Source: Tenrec ecaudatus
Lineage: Eukaryota > Chordata > Mammalia > Afrosoricida > Tenrecidae
Direction: 5' to 3'
Assembly (NCBI RefSeq): GCF_050624435.1
Contig: NW_027459171.1
Coordinates: 35,160-99,159 of the forward strand
Length of the DNA: 64,000 nt
Shown here: positions 40,712-52,529 of the stretch, piece after piece
Layout of the letters: the number at the start of each line of letters is the position of its first letter
Numbering within the stretch: position 1 is the first letter of the stretch
Made by a program: the position numbers and the translations under genes
Notes under the pieces: generated by a model
Told to the model about the DNA's origin: nothing
Seen by the model: the letters and a program-made list of their open reading frames with translations, nothing else
The model's database searches: none

Positions 40712-43154
40712 GGTCTAACTGTATTCTCCTAACCTTAAACTTAACCCTAATCTAAGGCTCACCCTAAAGCAAGCCCTAACCATAACCGTATGTCTACCCT
40801 AATCCTAACCCCAAATCTGATGTGAACATGCAGCTCCCCCTACAACTAACCTTACTCCTAACCGTCATTCTTCGCCTGAATCTAACTTAACTCTATCCCT
40901 CACCTTTAATCGATACCTCAATTTCACCGTTAATGTAAACGAATCCCTTAAACTAGAAAGAGAGCTAAACTTAACCTTAATGAAAACGGATGTAACACAC
41001 AAACCGTAAGCCTGACCCCAACTCAACCTCGCACACTGTCTAACCCTCACACAAATATTAACCCCAACCCATATCTAAACAGTCAAGTTGACCATAAGCC
41101 TAAATGAGACAATAGGTTCGCTCATCCTTAAGCACTAAACCCTACTCTTACCTTCCACCTCACACTCACCCTTCATTGGATCCTCAGACTTACCATAACC
41201 CGAATCCTCAGACAGCCGTAACCCTAACGTGAACTCTAACTCTGTCCCTAAACATGCCCAAATGCCTGTACCTATGCCCGTCTAAAGTTAAACCTAAACC
41301 GAAATCTTCTGTGCCACCATTTTGCAGCAGTTTAAAGAAGTACACTGGGAAAGATTTTTCTGCAAGGAAGAAACTGCAGGCGGCGTGCCTGAACTGAGAA
41401 TATCATGCTGCACGAGCACTTTTGCCTCAGATGCTAGAAGTGCCATGAGTGGGAAGTATAAACGGGACTTTACTTTCTCCGTGATCATCAATCTTTGTGG
41501 ATTCTCTTTGTTCTAGACGCCTGAAATAAAGACAGTTGTCCTGAGTCACCTAAACCTCCACCGAGTGAGGCGCGGGAACTTGCCGGTATCAGAGAATTCC
41601 CAAGAAGGCTGAACGTCCACAATTAAATGGTCATTGCCCAGAAAGAAGCGCCAGCCGGATCAGCCTGGGAAACAAGCTTCCATTAGAAAATGAAGATGTG
41701 AGAATCTGGTACGGCCACAGTTCACGGTTTCCATAGATCCATGCAATTCCGTGTTGAATTTCAGCCCGAAAATGAAACCGCTGGAGCCTCTGTTCAGCAG
41801 GCCCTGGTGTAGCTCCCAGAGGCACAATGGTGCTACTCTAGAATTTGGACGAAAAACGTTTTCACGGGAATAAGCTACCTTGATCAAGCTAGGTGGATCT
41901 TGTAAAAACGAAATTGCTGCGTGTGCCTGCAATACTGACAAGCACACACCTGTGTCACTCTATGGTGCATTCAGCACAGGAATCTGCATCGATAGAGCCA
42001 AGACAAAGGAAAGTTCAGGGAGGCAGCACCCGTGTAGAAAAGCATTTGTTCTTCAAAGAGGAGGCCAATATTGTGAAACGACATACCCATGGCAAATAGT
42101 TTTCATCGGCAGAGTTTCATGGAGCAATATTGCGGGGAGAGAAAAGGCACCACCTGAGGAGGCAAGCTCAAAAAAACTACCTAGGACAAGAGACGGGTCG
42201 CCCCCAACACTAGGGGTGTCATGCCTCAACATTGTAAGCAGAGTTCACTGAAGTCCCTGAGTGAAGTTTTCTCCAGTATTCTACGTCTACGTTCCTAAAA
42301 TTTACTCTGCGGATTCTGATGACTCTGGGTTACGAACGGCCACCATTCACCGTTCTCCTTACACTCGTGCGTCTCCATCGACGTTAAAGGAAAGGGAGGA
42401 CACGCAGATGCTGGCAGCTAAATTCAGCAGAGTTTGTCTCAACACAAAAGAGACAGCTCTGTGGGGACCCGTCTTCCATGGTAAAACATTTCTTAACGAA
42501 TAAGAAATCTTCCCATCGCAATGACAATATGAGAGAATTGCCACCGATGGATTTGCCGATGTGCTTACGAACATCTTCAGGCCATGAAGTAGGGAAGCAC
42601 GCGAACCCAGGCGCTTCACCCTTTTCCCTAGACCAGTGAAACTTAAAGAGCCACTATTGACCTGTGAGACATGACGTTGCTGGAAGCATCAGTGTACAGA
42701 GGCATGGGAACCTCAAAGGAGTTTCTTCCGTGTGAAAGTAACAACCAGGCTGAACTTCATGGCAGGGTTCCAGACTCCTAGGAATTCCACGGGCTGTATT
42801 GCTCAGAGATAGAACCTACTGCTTGGGGCACAATCTGAAAAGCTTGCTGGACTCACGGCTTTCCCAAAGACCCATGCTTCTCAAAGAGCGAGCGTAAGTT
42901 TGACGGAAAAAACAAACTGCCGGTGGTGCCTTTTTTACCTTGAAACCGGCAAGAAGCAAGATGTCCCTTCAACCTTGAATCTCAGAAACATTTTGATCGT
43001 GAAGGAAAACCAGTGAGAGCCGATGTACTTCCAATAATCCAACACTTAATTAAACCTCAAACCTAAATCCTATCCTAAAAACAACCCTAACCCTAACCTA
43101 GGTGAAAACCTAACCCTAGGTCTGAACCTAAACAGAGATGTAACCCTAAGCCTA
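40712..43154 (+). repeat. Macrosatellite unit U18 (edge unit)
   Basis: U18 is 2443 bp. Its 5' part has the type-B 12-bp deletion, but its 3' part is diverged. It keeps the 90-bp segment and the extra GAG near 42112. Many private changes mark it as an edge unit that escaped homogenisation. Confidence 0.92.
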
Positions 43155-44012
43155 GGTCTAACTCTGTATACTCCTAAACTTTAACTTAACCCTAACCTAA
43201 GGCTCACCCTAAACCAAGCCCTAACGTAACCGTATGTCTACCCTAAGGCTAAGCCTAATCCGAACCCCAAATCTGATGTGAACATGCAGTTCCCACTACA
43301 ACTAACCTTACTCCTAACCGTCATCCTTCGCCTGAACCTAACTTAACTCTATCCCTCACCTTCAATCGATACATCAATTTCACCTTTAGTGTAAACCAAT
43401 CAATTAAACCAGATAGAGAGGTAAACTTAACCTTGATGAAAACGGATGTAACACACTAACCGTAAGCCTGACCCCAACTCAACCTCGAACACTGTCTAAC
43501 CCTCACACAAATATTAACCCCAACCCATATCTAAACAGTCAAGTTGACCATAAGCCTAAATGAGACAATAGGTTCGCTCATCCTTAAGCACTAAACCCTA
43601 CTATTACCTTCAACCTCACACTCACCCTACATTTGATCCTCAGACTTACCATAACCCGAATCCTCACACAGCCGTAACTCTAACGTGAACTCTAACTCTG
43701 TCCCTAAACAAGCCCAAATGCCTGTACCTATGCCCGTCTAAAGTTAAACCTAAACCGAAATCTTCTGTGCCACCATTTTGCAGCAGTTTAAAGAAGTACA
43801 CTGGGAAAAATTTTTCTGCAAGGAAGAAACTGCAGGCGGCGTGCCTGAACTGAGAATATCATGCTGCACGAGCTCTTTGGCCTCAGATGCTAGAAGTGCC
43901 ATGAGTGGGAAGTATAAAGAAACGGGAGTTTACTTTCTCCGTGATCATCAACCTTTGTGGATTCTCTTAGTTCTAGACGCCTAAAATAAAGACAGTTGTC
44001 CAGGGTTCACCT
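43155..44012 (+). repeat. Partial macrosatellite unit U19
   Basis: U19 is diverged but collinear with other units for about 855 bp. It stops just after the ttgtcc-ttcacct position, where the array inverts. Confidence 0.9.
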
Positions 44013-44014
44013 GA

Positions 44015-46030
44015 CTCTGTACACTGGTGCTTCCAGCAACTTCATGTCTCACAGGTCAATAGTGGCTCTTTAAGTTTCACTGATCTAGGGAAAAGGGTGA
44101 AGCGCCTGGGTTCCCGTGCTTCACTACTTCATGGCCTGAAGATGTTTATAGGCACATCGGCAAATCCATCGGTGGCAATTCTCTCATATTGTCATTGCGA
44201 TGGGAAGATTTCTTATTCCATAGGAAATGTTTTACCATGGAAGACGGGTCCCCACAGAGCTGTCTCTTTTGTGTTGAGACTAACTCTGCTGAATTGAGCT
44301 GCCAGCATTTGCGTGTCCTCCCTTTCCTTTAAGGTCGATGGAGACGCACGAGTGTAAGGAGAACGGTGAATGGTGGCCGTTCATAACCCAGAGTCATCAG
44401 AAATCGCACAGTAAATATTAGGAACGTAGACGTAGGACACCGGAGAAAACTAACTCAGGGACTTCAGTGAACTCTGCTTACAATATTGAGGCCCGACACC
44501 ACTAGTGCCGGGGGCGACCCGTCTCCTGCCCTAGGTAGTTTTTGTGAGTGTGCCTCCTAGGTGGTGCCTTTTCTCTCCCCGCAATATTGCTCCATGAAAC
44601 TGCCGATGAAAACTATTTGCCATGGGTATGACCTTTCACAAAATTGGCCTCCTCTTTGAAGAACAAATGCTTTTCTACACGGGTGCTGCCTCCCTGAACT
44701 TTCCTTTGTCTTGGCTCAATCGATGCAGATTCCTGTGCTGAATGCGCCATAGAATGACACAGGTGTGTGCTTGTCAGTATTCCAGGCACACGCAGCAATT
44801 TCGTTTTTCCAAGACCCATCTGGCTTAATCAATGTTGCTTATTCCCGTGAAAATGTTTTTCGAACAAATTCTAGAGGAGCACCATTGTGCCTCTGGGAGC
44901 TACACCAGGGCCTGCGGTACAGAGGCTCCAGCGGTTTCATTTTCGGACTGAAATTCAACACGGAATTGCATGGATCTTAGGAAATCATGAAGTGTGGCCG
45001 TACCTGATTCTCACATCTTCATTGTCTAATGGAAGCTTGTTTTCCAGGCTGATCCGGCTGGCGCTTCATTTCTGGGCAATAACCATTTAATTGTGGACGT
45101 TCAGCCTTCTTCGGATTTCTCTGATACCGGCAAGTTCCTGCGCCTCACGAAGACCACTCTGTGGAGGTTTAGGTGACTCAGGACAACTGTCTTTATTTCA
45201 GGCGTCTAGAACAAAGAGAATCCACAAAGGTTTATGATCACGGAGAACGTAAAGTCCCGTTTCTTTATACTTCCCACTCATGGCACTTCTAGCATCTGAG
45301 GCCAAAGAGCTCGTGCAGCATGATATTCTCAGTTCAGGCACGCCGCCTGCAGTTTCTTCCTTGCAGAAAAATCTTTCCCACTGTACTTCTTTAAACTGCT
45401 GCAAAATGGTGGCACAGAATATTTCAGTTAAGGTTTAACTTTAGACGGGCATAGGTACATGCATTTGGGCATGTTTAGGGACAGAGTTAGAGTTCACGTT
45501 AGAGTTACGGCTGTGTGAGGATTCAGGTTATGTTAAGTCTGAGGATCAAATGTAGGGTGAGTGTGAGGTTTAAGGTATTAGTTTGGTTTAGTGCTTAAGG
45601 ATGAGCGAACCTATTGTCTCATTTAGGCTTATGGTAAACTTGACTGTTTAGATATGGGTTGGGGTTAATATTTGTGTGAGGGTTAGACAGTGTGCGAAGT
45701 TAAGAGTTGGGGTCAGGCTTAAGGTTTGTGTGTTACATCCGTTTTCATTAAAGTTCAGTTTAGCTCTCTGTCTAGTTTAAGGGATTGGTTTACATTAACG
45801 GTGAAATTGAGGTATCGATTGAAGGTGAGGGATAGAGTTAAGTTAGGTTCAGGCGAAGGATGACGGTTAGGAGTAAGGTTAGTTGTAGGGGGAACTGCAT
45901 GTTCACATCCGATTTGGTGTTAGGATTAGGCTTAGCCTTAGGGTAGACATACGGTTAGCGTTAGGGCTTGGTTTAGGGTGAGCCTTAGGTTAGGGTTAAG
46001 TTAAAGTTTAGGAGTATACAGAGTTAGACC
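44015..46030 (-). repeat. Inverted partial macrosatellite unit I1
   Basis: This is the reverse complement of the unit from about position 2000 back to the unit start. It includes the 90-bp segment. It also contains a type-A-like longer stretch (rc gtggtcttcgtgagg, about 45143-45157), so that marker predates the split between the arms. Confidence 0.92.
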
Positions 46031-48497
46031 TAGGCTTAGGGTTACATCTCTGTTTAGGTTCAGACCTAGGGTTAGGTTTTCACCTAGGTTAGGGTTAGGA
46101 TTAGTGTTGGTTTTAGGATATGATTTAGGTTTGAGGTTTAAGTGTTGGATTATTGGAAGTACATCGGCTCTCACTGGTTTTCCTTCACGATCAAAATGTT
46201 TCTGAGATACAAGGTTTAAGGGAAATCTTGCTTCTTGCCGGTTTCAAGGTAAAAAAGGCGCCACCGGCAGTTTATTTTTTCCATCAAACTTACGCTCGCT
46301 CTTTGAGAATCATGGGTCTTTGGGAAAGCCGTGAGTCCAACAAGCTTTTCAGATTAAGTGTGCCCCAAGCAGTAGGTTCTATCTCTGAGCAATACAGCCC
46401 GCGGAATTCCTGGGAATCTGGAACCCTGCCATGAAGTTCAGTCTGGTTGTTATTTTCACACGGAAGAAACTCCTTTGAGGTTCCCATGCCTCTGTACACA
46501 GATGCTTCCAGCAATGTCATGTCTCACAGGTCAATAGTGGCTCTTTAAGTTTCTCTGCTATAGGGAAAAGGGTGAAGCGCCTGGGTTCCCGTGCTTCACT
46601 ACTTCATGACCTGAAGATGTTTGTAGGCACATCGACAAATAAATCGGTGGCAATTCTCTCATATTGTCATTGTGATGGGAAGATTTCTTATTCGTTAGGA
46701 AATGTTTTACCATGGAAGACGGGACCCCACAGAGCTGTCTCTTTTTTGTTGATACAAACTCTGCTGAATTTAGCTGCCAGCATCTGCGTGTCCTCCCTTT
46801 CCTTTAAGGTCGATGGAGACGCACGAGTGTAAGGAGAATGGTGAATGGTGGCCGTTCGTAACCCAGAGTCATCAGAAACCGCAGAGTAAATTTTAGGAAC
46901 ATAGACGAAGGACACCGGAGAAAACTTCACTCAGGGACTTCAGTGAACTCTGCTTACAATGTTGAGGCCCGACACTCCTAGTGCCTGGGGGCGACCCGTC
47001 TCCTGCCCTACGTAGTTTTTTTGAGCGTGCCTCGCTCAGGTGGTGCCTTTTCTCTCCCCGCAATATTGCTCCATGAAACTCTGACGATGAAAACTATTTG
47101 CCATGGGTATGTCGTTTCACAATATTGGCCTCCTCTTTGAAGAACAAATGCTTTTCTACACGGGTGCTGCCTCCCTGAACTTTCCTTTGTCTTGGCTCAA
47201 TCGATGCAGATTCCTGTGCTGAATGCGCCATAGAGTGACACAGGTGTGTGCTTGTCAGTATTGCAGGCACACGCAGCAATTTCGTTTTTCCAAGACCCAC
47301 CTGGCTTGATCAAGGTTGCTTATTCCCGTGAAAACGTTTTTCGTCCAAATTCTAGAGGAGCACCATTGTGTCTCTGGGAGCTACACCAGTGCCTGCTGAA
47401 CAGAGGCTCCAGCGGTTTCATTTTCGGACTGAAATTCAACATGGAATTGCATGGATCTATGGAAACCGTGAACTGTGGCCGTACCAGATTCTCACATCTT
47501 CATTGTCTAATGGAAGCTTGTTTCCCAGGCTGATCCGGCTGGCGCTTCTTTCTGGGCAATGACCATTTAATTGTGGACGTTCAGCCTTCTTGGGAATTCT
47601 CTGATACCGGCAAGTTCCCGCGCCTCACTCGGTGGAGGTTTAGGTGACTCAGGACAACTGTCATTATTTCATGCGTCTAGAACAAAGAGAATCCACAAAG
47701 ATTGATGATCACGGAGAAAGTAAAGTCCCGTTTCATTATACTTCCCACTCATGGCACTTGTAGCATCTGAGGCCAAAGAGCTCGTGCAGCATGATATTCT
47801 CAGTTCAGTCACGCCGCCTGCAGTTTCTTCCTTGCAGAAAAATCTTTCCCAGTGTACATCTTTAAACTGCTGTAAAATGGTGGCACAGAAGATTTCGGTT
47901 TAGGTTTAACTTTAGACGGGCATAGGTACAGGCATTTGGGCATGTTTAGGGACAGAGTTCGAGTTCACGTTAGAGTTATGGCTCTGTGAGGATTCGGGTT
48001 ATGGTAAGTCTGATGATCAAATGTAGGGGCAGTGTGAGTTGGAAGGTAAGAGTAGGGTTTAGTGCTTAAGGATGAGCGAACCTATTGTCTCATTTAGGCT
48101 TATGGTAAACTTGACTGTTTAGATATGGGTTGGGGTTAATATTTGTGTGAGGGTTAGACAGTGTGCGAGGTTGAGTTGTGGTCAGGCTTACGGTTTGTGT
48201 GTTACATCTGTTTTCATTAAGGTTAAGTTTAGCTCTCTGTCTAGTTTAAGGGATTGGATTACATTAACGGGGCTATGGAGGCTTCGATTGAAGGTGAGGG
48301 ATAGAGTTAAGTTAGGTTCAGGCGAAGGATGACGGTTAGGAGTAAGGTTAGTTGTAGGGGGAACTGCTTGTTCACAGAAGATTTGGGGTTAGGATTAGGC
48401 TTAGACTTAGGGTAGACATACGGTTAGCGTTAGGGCTTGCTTTAGGGTGAGCCTTTGGTTAGGGTTCAGTTTAAGGTTAGGAGAATACAGTTAGACC
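46031..48497 (-). repeat. Inverted full macrosatellite unit I2
   Basis: I2 is a 2467-bp reverse-complement unit that retains the 90-bp segment and the extra GAG near 47080. It lacks the type-A longer stretch (rc agtgaggcgcg near 47620). Confidence 0.92.
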
Positions 48498-49478
48498 TAG
48501 GCTTAGGGTTACATCTCTGTTTAGGTTTACACCTAGGGTTAGCTTTTCACCTAGTTTAGGGTTAGGATTAGGGTTGTTTTTAGGATAGGATTTAGGTATG
48601 AGGTCTAATTTAAGTGTTGGATTATTGGAAGTACATCTGCTCTCACTGGTTTTCCTTCACTGTCACAATGTTTCTGAGATTCATGGTTTAAGGGAAATCT
48701 TGCTTCTTGCCAGTTTCAAGGTCAAAAGGCGCCACCGGCAGTTTGTTTTCCCGTCAAACTTACTCTCGCTCTTTGAGAATCTTGGGTCTTTGGGAAAGCC
48801 GTGAGTCCAGCAAGTTTTTCAGATTAAGTGTGCCCCAAGCAGTAGGTTCTATCTCTGAGCAATACAGCCCGTGGAATTCCTGGGAATCTGGAACCCTGCC
48901 ATGAAGTTCAGCCTGGTTGTTATTTTCACACGGAAGAAACTCCTTTGAGGTTCCCATGCCTCTGTACACTGATGCTTCCAGCAACGTCATGTCTCACAGG
49001 TCAATAGTGGCTCTTTAAGTTTCACTGGTCTAGGAAAAAGGGTGAAGCGCCTGGGTTCCCGTGCTTCACTACTTCATGGCCTGAAGAAGATGTTTATAGG
49101 CACATCGGCAAATCCACCGGTGGCAATTCTCTCATATTGTCATTGCGATGGGAAGATTTCTTATTCCCTTGGAAATGTTTTACCATGGAAGACGGGTCCC
49201 CACAGAGCTGTCTCTTTTGTGTTGACACTAACTCTGCTGAATTTAGCTGCCAGCATCTGCGTGTCCTCCCTTTCCTTTAAGGTCGATGGAGATGCACGAG
49301 TGTAAGGAGAACGGTGAATGGTGGCCGTTCGTAACCCAGAGTCATCAGAAACCGCAGAGTAAATTTTAGGAACGTAGACGTAGGATACCGGAGAAAACTT
49401 CTCTCAGGGACTTCAGTGAACTCTCCTTACAATGCTGAGGCCTGATATACCTAGTGCCTGGGGGCAACCCAGCTCCAG
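48498..49478 (-). repeat. Inverted partial macrosatellite unit I3 and array end
   Basis: I3 is the reverse complement of the unit from its end back to about the tcgcccccaggcacta position. Homology fades at 49471-49478, where ordinary unique DNA begins. Confidence 0.9.
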
Positions 49479-49642
49479 TTCATCGAGAACTCTTCCCACA
49501 ACGTGATGTTTTTCACTAAGTTTTAAAACTCAACCTGGAAATTGAAGAGGTGATCTGAATGTTAGAAACCCCAGAAGAAAGAAGAAAAAAAGTAGAGAAA
49601 CTTCCAATCTTTTCTCAGAAACTGAAAAGAAAAAGTCTAATA
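49479..49642. other. Unique DNA between the satellite and an L1 insertion
   Basis: This is A-rich unique-looking sequence with no reading frame or repeat I recognise. It ends in the left copy of an L1 target-site duplication. Confidence 0.6.
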
Positions 49643-49656
49643 TCCTCCTCTTTCTT

Positions 49657-51032
49657 TTTTTTTATATTTCTTTTTTAAAAAAACATTTTATTAGGGGCTC
49701 ATACAACTCTTATCACAATCCATACATATACATACATCAATTGTATAAAGCACATCTGTACATTCTTTGCCCTAATCATTTTCTTTTTTTACATTTTATT
49801 AGGGGCTCATACAACTCTTATCACAAACATACATATACATACATCATTTGTATAAAGCACATCCGCACGTTCCCTGCCCCAATCATTCTCAAAGCATTTG
49901 CTCTCCACTTAAGCCCTTTACATCAGGTCCTCTTTTTTTCCCCTCCCTCCCCGCTCCCCTCTCCCTCATGTGCCCTTGGTAATTTATACATTGTTATTTT
50001 GTCATATCTTGCCCTATCCAGAGTATCCCTTTTCCCCCTTCTCTGCTCTCCCTCTCCCAGGGAGGAGGTCACATGTGGGTCCTTGTAATCAGTTCCCCCT
50101 TTCCAACCCACTCACCCTCCACTTTCCCAGCATCGCCCCTCACCCCTTGGTCCTGAAGGTATCATCCACCCTGGATTCCCTGTGCCTCCAGCCCCCATAT
50201 GCACCATTGTACAACCTCTGCCCTAGCCAGTCCTGCAACGTAGATTTCAGATCATGGTAGTTGGGGGGAGGAAGCATCCAGGATCTGGGGGAAAGCTGTG
50301 TTCTTCATCGGTACTACCTCGCACCCTGACTGACTCGTCTCCTCTCCTAAACCACTCTATGAGGGGATCTCCAGTGGCCGACACTTGGGCCCTGGGTCTC
50401 CACTCTGCACTTCCCCCCTTCATTCAATATGGTATGTATATATATATATACACACACACACACATACATACATATACATACATACATACACACACACATA
50501 TATGTCTTTTTTTTTGCATGATACTTATACCTGGTCCCTTTGGCACCCCCTGATCGGACTGGTTGGTGTGCTTCTTCCATTTGGGCTTTTTTGCGTCTGA
50601 GCTAGATGGCCGCTTGTTCACCTTCAAGCTTTTAAGACCCAAGACACTATCTCTTTTGATAGCTGGGCACCATCAGCTTTCTTCGCCACATTTGCTTATG
50701 CACGCATTTGTCTTCAGCGATCCTATCATGGAGGTGTGCAGTCAATGGTATGATTTTTTTGTTCTTTGATGCCTGATAACTGATCCCTTTGGGACCACTC
50801 GATCACACAGGCTTGTGTGTTCTTCCATGTGGGATTTGTTGCTTCTGAGCTAGATGGCCGCTTGTTTATCTTCAAGCCTTTAAGACCCCAGTCACTATCT
50901 CTTTTGATAGCCGGGCACCATCAGCTTTCTTCACCACATTTACTTGTTCACCCGCTTTGGCTTCAGCAGTTGTGTCGGGAGAGTGAGCATCATAGAGTGC
51001 CAATTTAATAAAAGAAAGTATTCATGCATTGT
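49657..51032 (-). mobile_element. 5'-truncated L1 LINE (3' UTR), minus strand
   Basis: On the minus strand this ends in cccctaataaaatg (poly(A) signal) followed by an A-rich tail, seen on + as T-runs at about 49651-49675. It is flanked by a perfect 14-bp duplication, tcctcctctttctt, at 49643-49656 and 51033-51046, which marks target-primed insertion. The terminal ~105 bp are present twice (about 49682-49785 and 49790-49893). An internal ~240-bp module is also duplicated (about 50515-50760 and 50765-51000). No ORF2 is present. The 3' UTR matches the copy at 56270-57716, so this is a multi-copy family. I assign it to an afrotherian L1 from memory. Confidence 0.85.
50432..50503. repeat. (TA)n(CA)n(CATA)n microsatellite
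   Basis: This is a simple-repeat run of TA, CA and CATA units inside the L1 3' UTR. Apparent reading frames rich in Tyr-Ile or His-Thr over this stretch are artefacts of it. Confidence 0.95.
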
Positions 51033-51046
51033 TCCTCCTCTTTCTT

Positions 51047-51614
51047 AAGATTTGCTTCCATCTATTGAGGAATCAATCTCCTTAGGCTGAAAATCAGAGA
51101 AACTGTTGGGACACAGAAAGCACAGAGAATGTTAAGAGATTCTGATATTTTAAAAACCTCAGTTAAGAGTGGACATTTATTTTACCATGTTTTCTCATTC
51201 CTCTGCATATTTGCTGGAGAGTTAACTTCTCTCTCTTTATCATGCCATCTCACTTACTGCCAGTAATGACAGTGGAACATGTAGGGTTTTGAGACTCAAA
51301 ATAGGCAAAGGGTATGAAATGGAACTTGACTGAAGGAGACATTTAAGTTGCAAAAATACAAATATATTAACTCACATTAATCATTGCTGCTATTATTGTT
51401 TGTTTGATTGGCATTGGGGTTTTTTTTGAAGATATTTTCTTGGAATGGGTGGTTATAGAATAGCCATATTATCTGGAAAGCATTTTAAGCACTTTGATGA
51501 AGTCATTTTTCATATCTAAGCTCAATGTGGTGTGATTTTTGGTTTGTTGCTTCCATGGGTGTTCATTGTGCATCACAGAAATACAGAATCATAGAACATG
51601 TCAGCAGTTTCTCT
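51047..51614. other. Unassigned A/T-rich DNA
   Basis: No convincing gene or repeat is visible in this 568-bp stretch, only short poly-T runs (for example near 51420). Confidence 0.5.
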
Positions 51615-52490
51615 GCATAACATGCTAAATGGGACAAATAACACGAGAAGCTGTACTAAATGGAAAACACATCAAGGTTGTAGGAAACTCCGCTAATAAT
51701 CTGTGATATGCAGGTGATATAAAGCTACATGTTCTAAGATAGCAGGATTTGAAAACATGTTCTAAGGTGATAGCAGGATTTGAAAACTTACTGATGAAGT
51801 CCAGGAATTTCCGCCTTCTCTGTACACCACAATTCAATGTAAACAAAATGAATCTATGGGACAATGGAAAATATGGGAAATAGAGACAAGATTAAAGTTG
51901 GGATGGAGTTCATTTTGCATGGATCTACAATTAATATTCATGGAAACCCCAGTCAATGATGCATTTCATTGAGCAAACCTGTTGCACAGAACTCTTCAAA
52001 GATTGAAGAGCAAGGATGTCCCTTTGAGGACTGAGATACACCTGGCCCAAGCTATGAAGTTTTCAATTGTCTCATATGCACGTGAAAGATGGAGAATGAA
52101 TGAGAAAGATCTAAAATTAAACAATGTATTTGAATTATGGTACTGGTGAATAATTTCATGGTGTGATGGACTGCCAGAAGAACAAACAATCATATATTGG
52201 ATGATGTACACTTGTAATCATTAGTAGAAAGAAGTGAGCATGTTATTACTTCATCTCAAGTACTTTGAACATGTGTCAAGGAAATCAGAACTTGGAAGAG
52301 GACATCCTGCTTGATAAAGCATAAGGTCATTTTTAAAAGGATGACCTTTAAGAATATACATTGCCACAGTAACCACAACAAAGGCCTCATACATGAAAAT
52401 TGTGAGGATGAGGCAAGACCTGTGTTTAATTGTTTTCTCTAGTGTTTCTGTGAGTTCAAACTGATTTGATAGGTCTTAAAACAGCAAAAT
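51615..52490 (+). mobile_element. RTE-type LINE fragment (RT C-terminal region to 3' end)
   Basis: The sequence is collinear with the 3' part of the afrotherian RTE LINE as I remember it. It begins at the degraded acaaataacacgagaagctg stretch and runs through the ggatctacaattaatattca and tttgaattatggtactggtga stretches to attgtgaggatgaggcaaga. Multiple frameshifts and stops make it a fossil. The fragment at 58221-58690 matches its second half, which supports a shared family. Confidence 0.7.
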
Positions 52491-52529
52491 GCAATGCCAA
52501 TGGCAAACATTGCACTCCATGGAGAGGAA

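Larger units (their letters stand above)
1..44012 (+). repeat. Direct array of a 2.4-kb telomere-like macrosatellite (18 full units and a partial)
   Basis: The same 2.36-2.47 kb block recurs head to tail. Taking the GGTCTAA-TGTATTCTCC landmark as unit start, units begin at 1, 2472, 4943, 7321, 9789, 12153, 14540, 16902, 19289, 21654, 24021, 26408, 28795, 31173, 33551, 35938, 38325, 40712 and 43155. Each unit has a degenerate CCCTAA-rich block (about 130 bp before to about 600 bp after each unit start) followed by about 1.65 kb of non-telomeric sequence. No reading frame exceeds about 125 codons, and frames shift between units, so I treat it as non-coding. CCCTAA on the + strand means that a canonical telomere would lie to the left. 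The array continues beyond the left edge of the window. Confidence 0.97.

Noticed and set aside
1..44012. A functional telomere at the left end
   Set aside because: There is no run of exact CCCTAA repeats at position 1. The hexamers are degenerate and embedded in each unit, and the window opens mid-array.
43900..44200. Ancient head-to-head telomere fusion
   Set aside because: The strand order is CCCTAA then TTAGGG, the reverse of what an end fusion leaves, and the joint lies in non-telomeric parts of the unit.
1..49478. Dozens of 60-125-codon open frames inside the satellite as possible genes
   Set aside because: They repeat with the unit on both strands, are shifted or stopped by the same small indels that mark unit types, and show no domain, splice or start context. 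I treat them as chance frames of a non-coding satellite.
1..49478. CRISPR-like array
   Set aside because: The repeats are 2.4 kb with no short repeat-spacer alternation, and the context is mammalian.
1..49478. Integrated telomere-targeting herpesvirus
   Set aside because: Some herpesviruses carry telomeric repeats, but no viral-type gene or long reading frame occurs in the units, so there is no support.
49741..50600. Overlapping frames with His-Thr-Tyr-Ile runs
   Set aside because: They come from the L1 3' UTR and its TA/CA microsatellite.
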